Part shown: positions 23,840 through 35,043 of the stretch, in pieces
Layout of the letters: every line of letters begins with the position of its first letter
How positions within the stretch are numbered: the first letter of the stretch is position 1
Origin: Eustoma russellianum
Lineage: Eukaryota > Streptophyta > Magnoliopsida > Gentianales > Gentianaceae
Direction of reading: 5' to 3'
DNA: 64,000 nt
Assembly: GCA_036186865.1 (NCBI GenBank)
Contig: AP025069.1
Location: 7,693,654 to 7,757,653 of the forward strand
The notes under the pieces: model-generated
The model's database searches: none
What the model was told of the DNA's origin: nothing
The model's input: only the letters and a program-made list of their open reading frames with translations
Position numbers and translations under genes: made by a program

Positions 23840-26512
23840 ATGGCTTTTGTTATTCCATCCTCTTCTTCTTCGGATTCCCAAAACAGATCGGCTCATTCTT
23901 ACCCAAGCGATGTAGAGGGTGACCAGATGGTCCAATCTAGACACGAAAGGTCAGATTCCAGCGAAGACAAACGCCCTCTAAGGAGGTTGCGCCTTGCAGG
24001 TGAACATTCTAGGGTTGCCTCTACCTCTTCTTCGATAGTATCCCTGTTGTCCATTGACTGGGGTTCACTTTCTCCGATAGTGCAAAGTTCAGCCTGCACT
24101 TTAAAAAATGCTGACCTTTCCAGATTTGGTAATGAGTTTAACATAGATAGAGATACTTTTTCCCCGATTTTGCCTCTTCCTCATCAGACTGCCTATGATC
24201 CACCCGCTGGGTATGAGGCAGTTTACGAAGAGTACTTCAAATATGGGTTCGACCTTCCTGTTTATGGACCTTTTTTTCATATCCTTGATTTTTATAATCT
24301 TAGATTACCTCAAATCATGCCCAACGGCTTGAAGGTCATTGCCAGCTATCTGCTCTACCTGAGAGAAACTGAGGCGGAATTTGACCTAGCCATCTTCAGG
24401 GGGATGTTTGTGTCCAAACACAAAGAAAGATGGTATTACTTTAGTAGGAGACATCCTAATAAAGTTATTAACCATGCCATAAACATCTCCTCTTCCACCA
24501 AAAACTGGAAGGGCCGCTTCTTCTTCATCAAAGATGTAGGGTTACCTGAAAGAATCCTCTGGAAGTCCGGCACTGCAGATAACAAGAGGCCAAGCGAAAA
24601 AGCCTGCGATGAAGCCTCAAGGTTAGTGCACCTTCCCCAATCCATAGACTTGAAAATGGTTGATAGGTCAGTTGTGAAGGCTGCCGACCTGGACCATATG
24701 TGGACATCCCATCAGTTTGAAACCCTTGGCTCCTCTGCTTTAGCCTTGATTTTGGGTATGTATTCATACTCTAGATACCCCTGACTTTTTTTGATGTTGC
24801 TTATGTTTTTTGACTGATCTTCTGTTGCATCTTGCAGGAACCATGGTGTAGGAAAATTTCAACAAACTGAAGAAACTGGTTCCCAAGAAGAGGAAGAGAG
24901 AGGATGGACAACCCTCCCCTTCTGCTCAGCCCTCCATCTAAGACTTCTGCTGAAGTGCAGGCTCTGCCTGCTCCTCTAGTTGCTCCTCCACCCAAACAAG
25001 GTAAAAATGAGCAATTTTGATGTTGATGCCTTTTTGTTTTATTTCGGCACTTTTAACTTGTGTTTTTGTTGCAGCCAAAACTTCAATTGGCACTTTTTCT
25101 GCTGTAGCCAAGAAACCTGTTTAGGCTGCAGCTCAACCTCTCAAGAAGAAAGCATCTGAGGCCCCAGCCTTGCCCCCAAAATCAGTTGCAAAGGCTGGAG
25201 CAGGTACCAAGAAGATTGCTCCTCCCAAAGTCATCTTCAAGGCTCCACAAGCCAAAATTTCTCCCCTACTGCGCCAACAAGTGTCGCTCCAGCTCCTGCT
25301 ACGCCAGTTTCTGCTCCAAGTCCTGCTGCATCAAGTTTTGCTGCAGCCTCGACGGCATTAATTTCTTTTCCCGGGGAGTTAATTATTAGGGATCCAAAAG
25401 ATGCCCCCATTGGAGGAGTTGTTATAACCACAGGAGAAGATGCTCCTCAGCATCCTCTTCGGAAGGTCTATCTAAAGGAGAACCCTCTCATCAGCACCGC
25501 TGAGCTTGGAAGAACCTGGTGTACTGCTTTGCTGACACTGCTACCAATCTAGGGGTGGAAAGAAAATTGGCTGATCTGCCAGTGCTGCCCATGGATTGGA
25601 ACCGCTTTGCCCTCTAGGACTGGGATTCTGCTCTCAACACATACTTCAGAAACATGTCCATGGTAAGTTCCTTTTAGATTTTCCAATCTTTTTACTTAGA
25701 TTATCGAGATAATGATTTGGCCGTGTTGGTTGTTGCAGTATCGAGCTCAAGAATGTGACATGCTGAGAAGAGCAGAAGAGATGCGCAGCTTGGTGGTAGA
25801 ACTCTCTGAGAACAATGCCGACTTGTAGAAGGCTAATGAAGAGTTGGCTGAGATGGGAAAACCCAACAATTCAAAGCTGGAGGAGATTGACGCTGAGATG
25901 AAGACATTGAGGTCAGAGATGGACTCAATGAAATCAGAGATGGACTCCTTGTCATCCAAAAATTCCAAGCTGAAGGAAGACAAGGAGGAGTCTGACATTT
26001 GGCTCACAGTTGCAAACTCGCAAGTGGATGAACTGAAGGAAGTTGTCACCAACATCGAGCAGGTGTCTACTAAGACCCAGGATGAGTTGGAGTTCTTCCA
26101 GAAGGAATTTAACCATTGTGAGAAAGAGTTGTCCCAGTCGAAGAGCCAAATTGAAGTGGAGCGAAAGAGCAAGGATGATCTGGCCAAAAAACTTGATGCA
26201 GAAAAGAAAAGCAAGGCTGAGCTCATCTCGCAATTTGAGTCTCAGGCCGAAGAGATCAAAAAGTCTGCCGTTGCTGAGTTCAGAAAGTCTGAGTAGTTTG
26301 TGGATAATGTGATGAAGATGCAAGGCTCTGTCTTGGCAATGGGACAAACTTGCGCAATTGATGCCTGCTGCGAAGTCTATCCAGCATTGGATAAGGATCA
26401 TCCTCAACTTGCCGATCTCTATAACCCTAAATCCGAAGCTATATTTGACAAAAAACTTGACCAATTCAAGGAAGGGGTTGATCTCAGAGAGGCTGATGAC
26501 GAGGAGGAGTAG
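23840..26512 (+). pseudogene. Spliced antisense gene (aORF) of element D, four exons
   Basis: Start chosen at ATG 23,840 (MAFVIPSSSSSDS), because the upstream in-frame ATG at 23,675 coincides with the TATA region. Exons: 23,840-24,755; 24,838-25,000; 25,075-25,662; 25,739-26,512. All three introns are 74-82 bases, T-rich, with GT...GCAG borders (GTATGT, GTAAAAAT, GTAAGT donors). Exon 1 encodes about 305 residues: a Ser-rich start, an Arg/Lys patch, then a globular domain (VYEEYFKYGFDLPVYGPFFH, LPQIMPNGLKVIASYLLYLR, KHKERWYYFSRR, WKGRFFFI). It resembles the plant 'putative gypsy-type transposon' domain (PF04195 from memory). Exon 2 has a nuclear-signal-like PKKRKRE, exon 3 a Pro/Ala linker and exon 4 a coiled coil (about 25,840-26,290) with an acidic end EADDEEE. 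Five in-frame stops and at least two frameshifts make it a pseudogene. Function unknown. Confidence 0.8.
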
Positions 26513-26639
26513 AGGATTTTTCTCTTTTTGTAACTTTTGTAGTTGTAATAGATAAACTTCTCAATGAAAATCCAATTTTCTCCAACTTGTGCTCTTCAGC
26601 TTGTTAAGATTTTCCTGATTTTGTGTTATGCATGTCAGA

Positions 26640-26905
26640 CTTGATCTATTTCATAGTTATGCAAGTATTTGTCTTCTGCTTGTGAGACTTTACTTGCTCT
26701 ATTTCCATAGTTATGCAAGTATTTGTCTTCTGCAGGTGAGACTTTACTTGCTCTATTTCCATAGTTATGAAAGTATTTGTCTTCTGCTGGTGACACTTTA
26801 CTTGCTCTATTTCCATAGTTATGCAAGTATTTGTCTTCTGCTGGTGAGACTTTACTTCGCTATTTCCATAGTTATGCAAGTATTTGTCTTCTGCTGATGA
26901 CTTCA
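26640..26905. repeat. 54-bp tandem repeat, about 4.8 copies
   Basis: The marker GCAAGTATTT (once GAAAGTATTT) recurs at 26,661, 26,715, 26,769, 26,823 and 26,876, so the unit is 54, 54, 54 and 53 bases. It lies between the convergent ends of the antisense gene and pol. Because 54 is a multiple of three, both strands stay open by chance. Tat elements are known for tandem repeats in this region. Confidence 0.93.
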
Positions 26906-27215
26906 TATCTACCGAAGTTCTTTAAATTATCCTTTGTTGTAACTTTTCTATCTTCGGCTCTGTTAAAGACAACCTTTTAATCTTTTTCACGTTGGATTTT
27001 TCCCAAGTGTTGAAATTCAACTTCATCCTTTGGCTCTGCCAAAGATGTTATGCTGCTTGATTGAACTTCAGCTCTGCGTGCTTTTACTTTGCCATTTGCA
27101 ATAAAATTTTAGATAAAGTAATCCTGTTACTTGATCGATTTAGGCAAGATGAAGGAATCACATGTTGGCTCCGCAATAAAACATTGTTTTATTCAATTCC
27201 CAGCACTGCTGGTAA

Positions 27216-28275
27216 TTACATAAAGGATTTATATTTTTCTAGCACTGCTACTAAATGAAAACTGTGAAAGACTCCCTTCAGAAACCTACTGAGGTCTAGA
27301 TGAATCGAGTCCTGCTCGGCCATCTTTGTCCTGCTGAGGTGGAATATATCACTGATGCAGAAGTTTAAGTGAGTAGAATGCCATGTCCTTGGTAATGTTT
27401 TGCCTTCCAAGGTTTGTAATTCATAAGCCCCATTTGAGCACACATCCTTTATCCGATAAGGACCTTCCCACTTAAGGTTAAATGTCCCCGTTGGTGCTGC
27501 ATGACTTGCTTCGTTGTTGCGCAATACCAAATCTGCCACTTGAGAGAATCTTGGACGTACTCGAGAGTTGTAATATTGAGTAATTAGATTTTTGTACTGA
27601 GCCATGCAGACATGAGCTTGCTCCCTTTTTCCTCCAGTTCATCCAAATTCAGCCGCAACTCTGAGTCATTGGTTTCAGCAGAATAGTAATCTGTTCGAGT
27701 TGATCTGGAATCAATTTCGGCTGGGATGACTTCCTCAGTGCCATATACTAAGGAAAATGGTGTTTCCTTAATGGAGGTAGAAGGAGTAGTTCGATATACC
27801 CATAATACGCTTGAGAGTTCCTCTACCCAACTTGCTCCAATTTTGTATAGACGTTTTCTTAGTCCATCCTTGATTGTTCTGTTTGCCAGTTCAACTTATC
27901 CATTAGCCTAAGGGTGTGCTACCGAAGTGAATCGCTGTTCAATTTTGAGCTCACAACACCAACTCCTAACATGATCATCAGCAAATCGCTTTCCATTGTC
28001 TGATATAAGGACTTGTGGAAGGCCAAAGCGGCATATGACGTGTTTCCACAAGCACTTTTTGATTTGATTTCCTGTTATTGTGGCTAAAGGCTCTGCTTCC
28101 ACCCATTTAGTGAATTAATCAATGGCAACAACCAAGAATTTGACTGAACCAGGAGCTTGGGGCAGAGGTCCAATAAAATCTATCCTGCACTATACAAATG
28201 GCCAGGGACTTGCAATAGGATTGAGCTCTTGTTAACGACCGTGCAACAATTTCCACAGATTCCTTGGTGCATTTC
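27216..28275 (-). pseudogene. Element D integrase
   Basis: The minus strand reads a degraded zinc-binding start near 28,250 (EMHQGICGN). It reaches the catalytic core with FGLPQVLISDNGKRFAD (second Asp, about 28,030), then AHP-stop-ANG-stop-VELANRTIKDGLRKRL with the catalytic Glu near 27,888. Near 27,905 the two stops replace glutamines of the usual AHPQANGQVE. The C-terminus at 27,605-27,216 is open: VRPRFSQVADLVLRN, then GPYRIKDVCSNGAYELQ and LPRTWHSTHLNFC, the usual gypsy integrase C-terminal fold. No chromodomain is visible, as expected for Tat. Integrase would insert the cDNA. It is broken by several frame changes between 28,250 and 27,610. Confidence 0.87.
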
Positions 28276-28965
28276 TCAAAGGATATAATCTCTTTCATCT
28301 TCAGTCACGCACTTCAACCAAGGCTGTAAAAATGACTTTTTATATAGGTGGTCGTTAAAAAGAGCATACCTTGCTACCTTCAATCGAAGGCGCCGAGCTG
28401 CACGTCTGTCCTCGGGCTGAATTCCATGTTGCAAGTAGTTAACAATTTCGTCCATCCAAGTATTGCGATAGTCCACTTGCAGAACTTCATTAGCGTCATA
28501 AGCACGATGCTTTACTATCTCCACAACTATCTTTTTCCCCAAAGTTGTTGAAGTTGATGAAGCTAGCCGTGACAGCGCATCAGCTCTTTTGTTGGCAGAT
28601 CTGGGAATATGTTCAATGCTGAAATGCTCGAATGTTTGACCGAGCCGCAGCACCTTAGCCAAATACCTTTTCATGTTTTCCTCTTTGACTTCATAATCCC
28701 CATTGAACTGAGAAACAATCAATTGCGAATCACTTCGGGAAATGATTCTTTCTGCCCTCAACTTTCTTGCGAGGCCTAGTCCTGCTATGAGGGCCTCATA
28801 CTCTGCCTCGTTGTTGGTTGATTCAAACTCAAAACACAAGGAATATTCAAATTCTTCTTTGTTGGGGTTGATGATTAGGAGTCTTGCTCCACAACCATCT
28901 TTGGAGGAAGATCCATCCGTGTATAATGTCCAGACATCTATTGGCTTGATATCTTCTTCCACCAA
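28276..28965 (-). pseudogene. Element D RNase H
   Basis: A 230-residue open frame. Catalytic residues of the RNase H fold are visible in order: WTLYTDGSSSKDGCGA (Asp near 28,920), NNEAEYEALIAGL (Glu near 28,810), IISRSDSQLIVSQFNGDYE (Asp near 28,730) and the HIPRSANKRADALSRLAS end (about 28,600). It continues into the linker to integrase. It degrades the RNA strand during reverse transcription. This is the best-preserved pol domain of the element, although the frame to RT is broken upstream, near 29,026-29,060. Confidence 0.9.
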
Positions 28966-30275
28966 TATTCCTTCAGCTAAGAAGTCTGCTAAAGCTTGGG
29001 CTTTGATGGAAGTCTTTGATTTGTACTAGATATCATACTCCGCAAGCTCCACAACCCATTTAGCAGCTCGGCCAGAGATATCTGGCCTTGACAAGATTTG
29101 TTTTAAGGGCTGGTGAGTGACCACTACAATAGGATGAGCTTGCAGATAAGGCCTGAACTTCCTTGCAGCTACCACGAGTGCTACGAATACCTTCTAGCAT
29201 TAGGATACCTAACTTCAGGCCCATGTAAGATCTTGCTTGCGAAATAGATGGTCCTTTGCACATTATCCTGCTCCCTAAGCAGGACTGCGCTAACAGCTTC
29301 TTTGCACGTCGAGAGATACACATATAGCTCTTCACCAGGAAGAGGAGAAGTCAGCATTGGCACCTCGGCCAGATGGGACTTTAGCTCATCGAAGGATCTT
29401 TGACATTGATCGTCCCACTAGAAAGCTGTTTTCTTTTTTAAGACCTGGAAGAGATGAAGAGACCGCTCGACTGACTTGGATAGAAATCTACTCAGCGCGG
29501 CAATCCGACCCGTTAACCTCTGTACTTCATTTACATTCCTCCGGGGATGCATGTTTCGTATAGTCTCGACTTTAGCAGGGTTGCCTGCACCCCTTCCTTT
29601 GAAATCATGTACCCCAAAAACTTTCCAGTGCGTACTCCAAACTTGCATTTCTTTGGTTTTAGTCTCATGCGTGAGTCTGTTAGCACAGTGAAGACTTCCC
29701 TTAAATTTTGAATATACTCATCAAGAGACCTGCTCTTGATTAGCATATCATCATTGTAGACTTCCATTATCCGGCCAATTTGTTCACTGAACAAAGATTT
29801 GACCAGTTGTTGATAGGTGGCCCCAGCATTCTTCAATCCAAATGTCATACTTACATAATAATAAGTACCTGACTCTGTTATGAAAGCAGTTTTTTCCTGA
29901 TCTTCTAATGCCACGATGATATGATGATAACATAAAGGCATCCAAAAAATCAAAGATTTCATGCCCAAGTGTTGAATCCACTAACCTATCAATTTTTGGA
30001 AGTGGGTAACAATCCTTTGGGTATGCTTTGTTGAGATATGTGTAATCTATACACATTCTCCAAGATTCATCCTGCTTGGGGACCACCACTGGATTAGCTA
30101 ACCAGATCGGATAAAGTACTTCAACAATGAATTTTATGGCCAATAACTTTTTGACTTCCTCTTCAATGACTTTATTCCTTTGGGGAGCAAACTTTCGCTT
30201 CTTTTGCTTGACTGGCTTTGCCAAAGGATCAACATTCAGTTTATGCTCATCCAGATATGAAGGGATCCTAGACAT
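28966..30275 (-). pseudogene. Element D reverse transcriptase
   Basis: It starts with MSRIPSYLDEHKLNVDP and VKQKKRKFAPQRNKVIEEEV, then WLANPVVVPKQDESWRMCIDY and KDCYPLPKIDRLVDSTLG. A frame change near 29,900 leads to the second half (AFITESGTYYYVSMTFGLKN). The catalytic loop reads EVYNDDMLIKS at 29,747-29,758: the two Asp residues remain, but the hydrophobic residue before them is Asn. FLGYMISKEG and the connection region follow (RIAALSRFLSKSVERS near 29,490). The order and motifs identify Ty3/gypsy RT of the Tat/Athila group. Frame changes and the YNDD loop make activity unlikely. Confidence 0.9.
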
Positions 30276-30405
30276 ATCTTCGGCAGCCCATGCGAAGATA
30301 ATTGCAAATTCTCTCAGCAGATACTGCAGCTAAGCTAGCAGTTCGGATGGCATCCACGTCCCAATCTTTACCCTGGGTCGCAATGGCATAGCAGCTCTAT
30401 GCCAC

Positions 30406-30744
30406 TTATGTATCACATTGTATGGTTACCACTCCCCCTGGAGTGGGAAACTTCATGCTGATGTGCAGGGGTGATACAATGGCTTCTAATGCCACCAAAG
30501 CCAGCCGGCCCAATATGATGTTGTATGCAGACAGCTCCTTAATGACTACAAAATCTATCCATATACACCGATAAGCTGGGGGTTTGCCAAAACTACAGCT
30601 GAGTGTGATCAGACCTGCTGGCCGCACTGCAGCCCCAGTGAAACCATATAGAAAAGAAGTGACAGGCCTCATAAAGGAATCGGGTAAACCAAGCTGCTGA
30701 TATACCCGATAGAACATTACATTCACAGCACTACCGGTGTCCAC
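30406..30744 (-). pseudogene. Element D aspartic protease
   Basis: VDTGSAVNVMF places the catalytic DTG at 30,733-30,741. LYGFTGAAVRPAGLITL and the second conserved stretch AYNIILGRLALVALEAI follow, the usual pattern of retroviral-type aspartic proteases in Tat elements. It would cut the Gag-Pol precursor. The frame from gag is interrupted by a TAG just before VDTG (about 30,747), probably a former CAG. Confidence 0.88.
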
Positions 30745-32495
30745 CTAAACTCGTCGGAGCCCCATAATGTTATCAGGGGCTAAGTGTATGCACAGGTCTA
30801 TCACTAAACCTGTGTTGTTGGAGTCTAATGGAATGAGGTCTTCTGGCCTATAAGTCAGCTCCCTTGCCATCCTGGCTCTTTTAGATGGAGGACCTGATGA
30901 AGGTCCTGCTGAACTAGATTCACCTCGCCCTGGGCAAGGTGGACCTCCAGAAATGGTGTAAATAATGGTATTGATCTGGGGCCGACCTGCAGTCCCATGC
31001 CTTCCTTGTTCCTCATCATCATCCGTCCTGTGATGCCGAGGTGGAGACTCTGGTCGGCATTTGTCCTTCTGGGCATCCTTATGGAAATCCAAACGGTTAT
31101 GCAAGCGTGAACGTGGGTCATAAAAATGTTTCAAGTGACCCTGCTCTATCAGTTGTTTGATAGCCTAAGCCAACTGCATGCAATCCTCTGTATCATGCCC
31201 GATGTCTCTGTGGTATCGGCAATAAAGTTTAGGGTTTCTCTTACCCCTAGGCCCATACAGAGGCTCTGGATCTGTGCTTAGACCGTCTTTCTCCATAACG
31301 GTCAAAATATAATCTTTTGAGGCCAATAGGGGTAAGCCCTCTTTACTGCTTTTGTCTTTTCCACCCATGCGATCAAACGCACTGCGCCGATCACGGTCTT
31401 TTCCGTCATTGCACCGATCCTCCTTTTTAGAGCTGGATCAGCTTTCCTGCCGGGCTCCTTGCTCGGCTTCTCTTTTCAATCTTTTTGCCTCCTCTACTTG
31501 GGCAAACTGGTGAGCTTTCTCCAAGCATTCCCTCAGGGTTGTAGGTCCTTCTTTAGCCAGTTGGGAGAAGAGGCAGCCAGCTCAGAGACCGTTAATAAAG
31601 GCAGCAGCTTTAACGCCCTCATTCCTGTCACTGACCTGCAGTGACTCATCTGAGAAATGCTGCATGTACTTTAACACAGATTCATATAGACCTTGCCTCA
31701 AGGTCATCAGATGGGATGAGTTCTTCATAAATGGGGTACTGGACACGAACTGTGACTTGAACTTCTATGCTAGCTGTTTAAAAGACTTCACTGATTTTGA
31801 CGGGAGCTCTTGGAACCATCTCCTAGCCTTTCCCCTTAAATACAGAGGGAAAATTTGCAGCACAAGGGGTCTGGAACATTCTTCAGACTCATCGCAGTTT
31901 TTAACTGGAAGAGATGATCTGTGGGATCTGTTGTCCCATCATAAGTGTCCATCTTTGGCACCTTAAAACTGTCTGATGCCAAAAACTGCAATATCCCAGG
32001 AAAAAGACTTTCTTAGGCTGCTTGCACAAATTCCTGCATGTGCTCTTCATAGTAAGCTCTCGGCCTACGAAGAACTTCTTCTTCCCTGAGGTTGCTCTTC
32101 ATATACTTTGACCTCACACTCAAGTGCGGTTTGGACAAATGTTCGGACTCCATAGTTGGAACTTTGAAATTGTGTCTTCTGGCATCCGCCATAAATCCTC
32201 AAGGCGACCTAGAATACTGGTTTTGTGATACCTATTTAGGGGGAAGAGGTGGATCTTCCTCCATATCGTACACCTCCCGCTGTTTGCCTTTGATATGATG
32301 TACTACAGCCTTGAACACATCCATGTTTTCAGCGAGGTATCTCATTGCTTTTTCTCTGTCCTCTCTTGAGAGTTCTGTAGTAGGTTCTGGCGATTCAGGT
32401 ATCCAAGAAACCTGTTCTAGGACACCCGAACGTGTTGTCATGCGTCGTGGATGGTTGGATGACTCACCCAAACTTTCACGGCGACCCTTTTCCAT
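30745..32495 (-). pseudogene. Element D gag
   Basis: The start ATG is at 32,495, 77 bases after the LTR (MEKGRRESLGESSNHPRRMT). An acidic, helical N-terminus ends in PPLPPK at 32,232. The central capsid-like part (about 32,200-31,440) is badly broken: QYMQHFSDESL-like and KFVSQF-like remnants are seen across all three frames. From 31,368 the frame is open again and has the Tat-type zinc motif YCRYHRDIGHDTEDCMQLA (31,170-31,225). A charged linker follows, with RSRLHNRLDFHKDAQKDK and SKRARMAREL, running into protease. Gag would form the particle. At least four lesions. Confidence 0.85.
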
Positions 32496-32572
32496 GGAAA
32501 GATGCTGACTGTTTTGAGTCAGAACTTTTTACTGGGTTAAGGGACAAGGGGGGCCCTTCTTCTAGCGCCGAA

Positions 32573-33368
32573 TGATGAAGTCGGATCTTCACCAAGGGTC
32601 CAAGATGACCTCAAATGAACGTCGTTAACTTATTGTTGATTATGTAGCTGGAATAGTTTCTGGAAGTCCTACAAAAGGAAGTATAAATCAGAGGTCCCGG
32701 GGGGATGACCCCGGGTAAAACCCTCCGACGCTCAAGTCAGTTTGAGTCATTTCTCACTGAGAATATAGTTTAGTGTGTGGAGTTAGAAAATTCTCACAGG
32801 TATTGGCTAAAGAGAAAGTTTGATGTATTAGCTCTAGGAGATAGGAAAATGTTCCATCCTTTTGCCAGTCTGCGTTAGCTTGCTTTTATTAGTTCCCCCC
32901 TTTGCCTCTGATAGCGAATGAGACATTTGCTTGGGGCAGAAAAGCTATGAAACCGTAGGTCTGCTGACATGACTAGTAGATCGGCTGATGTGACCTTGGC
33001 GTCTACGGGCAGAACAACCCGATGCATACTTTTCCTGAGCTGCACTTCTTTCCGATGGTCCCACACTTAGTATGACGCTGTGCTTGATTCCTTTGCCGAA
33101 GTTCCAAACTAAGCTTTGCCAAAGTGCGATGTTGACTCTGTCTGAAGTGGTCTGAAGTGCAGCACTTGGGCAAAGCTGAAGTTGAAGTTGGTGCCGAGGT
33201 GCAATCCTTGCATAATCTTCGATAATAAAACTGATGACATACAAGATAGGCGAAGTGTGGTCAAGGCTGAACAGCAATGCATGAATACTGAACTATAGGA
33301 GTTATATACTTGCACAACATCTGCCGTTGACTATCGTTGACTAACAGACGATTAATTCTGGTTCATCA
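32573..33368 (-). repeat. Element D 5' LTR (796 bp)
   Basis: Plus-strand borders are TGATGAAGTCGG and GGTTCATCA. A TATA-like GTATATAAC lies on the minus strand at about 33,302-33,310. Next to the inner border the minus strand reads TTCGGCGCTAGAAG, the position of the primer-binding site; I cannot name the tRNA. The right target copy TCCGT is at 33,369-33,373. Confidence 0.88.
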
Positions 33369-34246
33369 TCCGTGAAGAGTCATCAAATGTGAAGAATTTT
33401 AAATAAAAATTTTGCAAGACATATATTGTGCCTAGAACTATTGGGCGAGCTATCGTAAAGAATAAATTGATTGAGATGGTAACTCTTAAAAACATCTCCC
33501 GACCTTTTCTCTCAAATACACAGAAAAATTCACACCTCAGTAGGTCAGAAACATTCTTCAAATTCATCATAGTCTAAAACTGAAAGAGACGATATGTGGG
33601 GTTGGAGGTTCCATCATAGGTATCTATTTTGGTTACCTTAAAATTATCCACAGTCACATATTCCATGATGTCTTCCGAGAAAGAATTTTCTAGCACCACC
33701 CTGGTATACTACTGGCGGTCCAAGGACGACTCCATCTTCATGACCACTACAGCCGTGATGAGCAAGTGATGTCCGATACACATACTTGAAGTGATGCGAT
33801 TTTAGTCTTAAAGTCCCCTTCTTGGGTGTCAAAGGGTATGTATGTTGTTTTCTGCCTTCGCCGTTTGCATCTGTCATAATTTTGTCCCTTGGTCTAGAAG
33901 AACATTTTTTGAGGCTCTTGACTCTCTCGATAGTCATGAGGAAGGACTTTAACCACTTGGGTTTCCTCTGGGGCCTTGCCTTTAATTTGTTCAACCAAGG
34001 CTTGCAAGGCACCTTTGTTTTGAGCAACATATTCCAAAGCATGTACATGTTCTTGCTTGATGACTCCTTATTCTCCTAGGTGCTTAACCTGCTCACTGAA
34101 GGCCTATTTCAAAGGGCGATTGGACCCTCTATATCTTCGCCAGAAGATTCCTCACCGTCATAATCAATGGTTTTACACATTTTCAGTGACTCTATGTGGG
34201 ATAAGAAACTGGAAATAAGGCATGATTGGCCCTCCTTCTAGCTCTA
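33369..34246 (-). pseudogene. Gypsy F gag fragment, unit 1
   Basis: Minus-strand frames show ALEYV-like, LVEQIKGKAPEETQ-like and DRPSLAHHGCSGHEDGV sequence, then TMMNLKNVSDLLRCEFFC. This is the N-terminal and central gag of a second Tat-like gypsy, better preserved in unit 2 (45,508-46,436). Relative to unit 2 it lacks about 40 bases near 33,377, joined at an AGAG microhomology. The gag end is missing in both units, so that loss predates the duplication. Confidence 0.72.
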
Positions 34247-35043
34247 AATTTGCAAAGTCGGATCATTGTGTATGAGCAATAGATGATCCTAATGTTAAAA
34301 CTAACATTCGTTGTCACAGAAATCTTGGCAAATTCAAGAATGTTAGAGGACTAAGAGTTTTAATCCATGAAAACTCTTTAACAATCAAGTCAGTTACGAG
34401 TATTTTCACATTTGGAAGTGTTTATGCTGAAATATTTAGAGAAATCTTTTTCTTGTGGTGGTTCAAAAGGAATGTTTTATAATTCAACTCAACATGTCCC
34501 CCACCTAGTGGGGCATTCTTATGCCTTTTGTATGCTAGAGCGAGTCAATGCATGTTAGGAACTACAGAAAAGTGTCAAGTGTTATGTACTGTTTGTGTAT
34601 GGTGGTAAAGTATCGCCACGTGTCGAGTTGTATGGTTAAGCAGCTCGTATAGTAGAAGTCTGCTTGTGCCGCTACACCGAGCTGACCTGGAAGGATTTGG
34701 GCACTCGGTATGTGGTCGAACTACTGAGTGTGGTCGAGGTGTATTCTTTTGCAGAGGTGATTTGTATGGCTGAGGTAATGGAAATATCTGTGGTAACTAG
34801 CTAAGGACGAGGGGAACAGTCTTTAATGCCTCTTTATTTAAAGGGTTGACTCTGACCTGAGATTTTAGTCAATGTCGTGGTGGCATCTTGCGTCTCCTAG
34901 GCCACGCCGGCTTAACTATGTATTGGACCTGAGCGTGTGAGGTAAGCCCAAGGCAAACTGTGCCTCTGAAAGGCCAGGTAATGTAACATAGTGAGTTGGT
35001 TATACTAGTCATATTTTGGGGTAGTAGTTTTGTCCATATATAT
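34247..35043 (-). repeat. Gypsy F LTR fragment, unit 1
   Basis: Starts at TGCAAAGTCGG next to a CTAGAAGGAGGGC leader like that of element D. It is matched by 46,437-47,175. The outer end is unknown because the half-LINE interrupts it. The TA-rich right end is the LINE target. Confidence 0.65.
35027..35043. repeat. Half-LINE target duplication, left copy
   Basis: GTTTTGTCCATATATAT here, against TTTTGTCCACATATATAT at 37,121-37,138. Unit 2 has a single TTTTTGTCCTTATATATA at about 47,169. Confidence 0.7.

Larger units (their letters stand above)
22546..33368 (-). mobile_element. Element D: complete Tat-type Ty3/gypsy retrotransposon (10.8 kb)
   Basis: The two LTRs have perfect TGATGA...TCATCA style ends. 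Internal order on the minus strand is gag, protease, reverse transcriptase, RNase H, integrase. Then come a 54-base tandem repeat and an antisense gene before the 3' LTR (left). That order, with an extra antisense gene downstream of pol, is typical of the Tat lineage (Retand/Grande-like). Five-base target copies flank it, and the empty site survives in unit 2. The LTRs look about 10% diverged by eye and all genes carry lesions, so it is old but younger than the duplication. Confidence 0.92.

Noticed and set aside
26628..26906. Open frames on both strands with an 18-residue repeat
   Set aside because: The 54-bp unit is a multiple of three without stops, so both strands stay open automatically.
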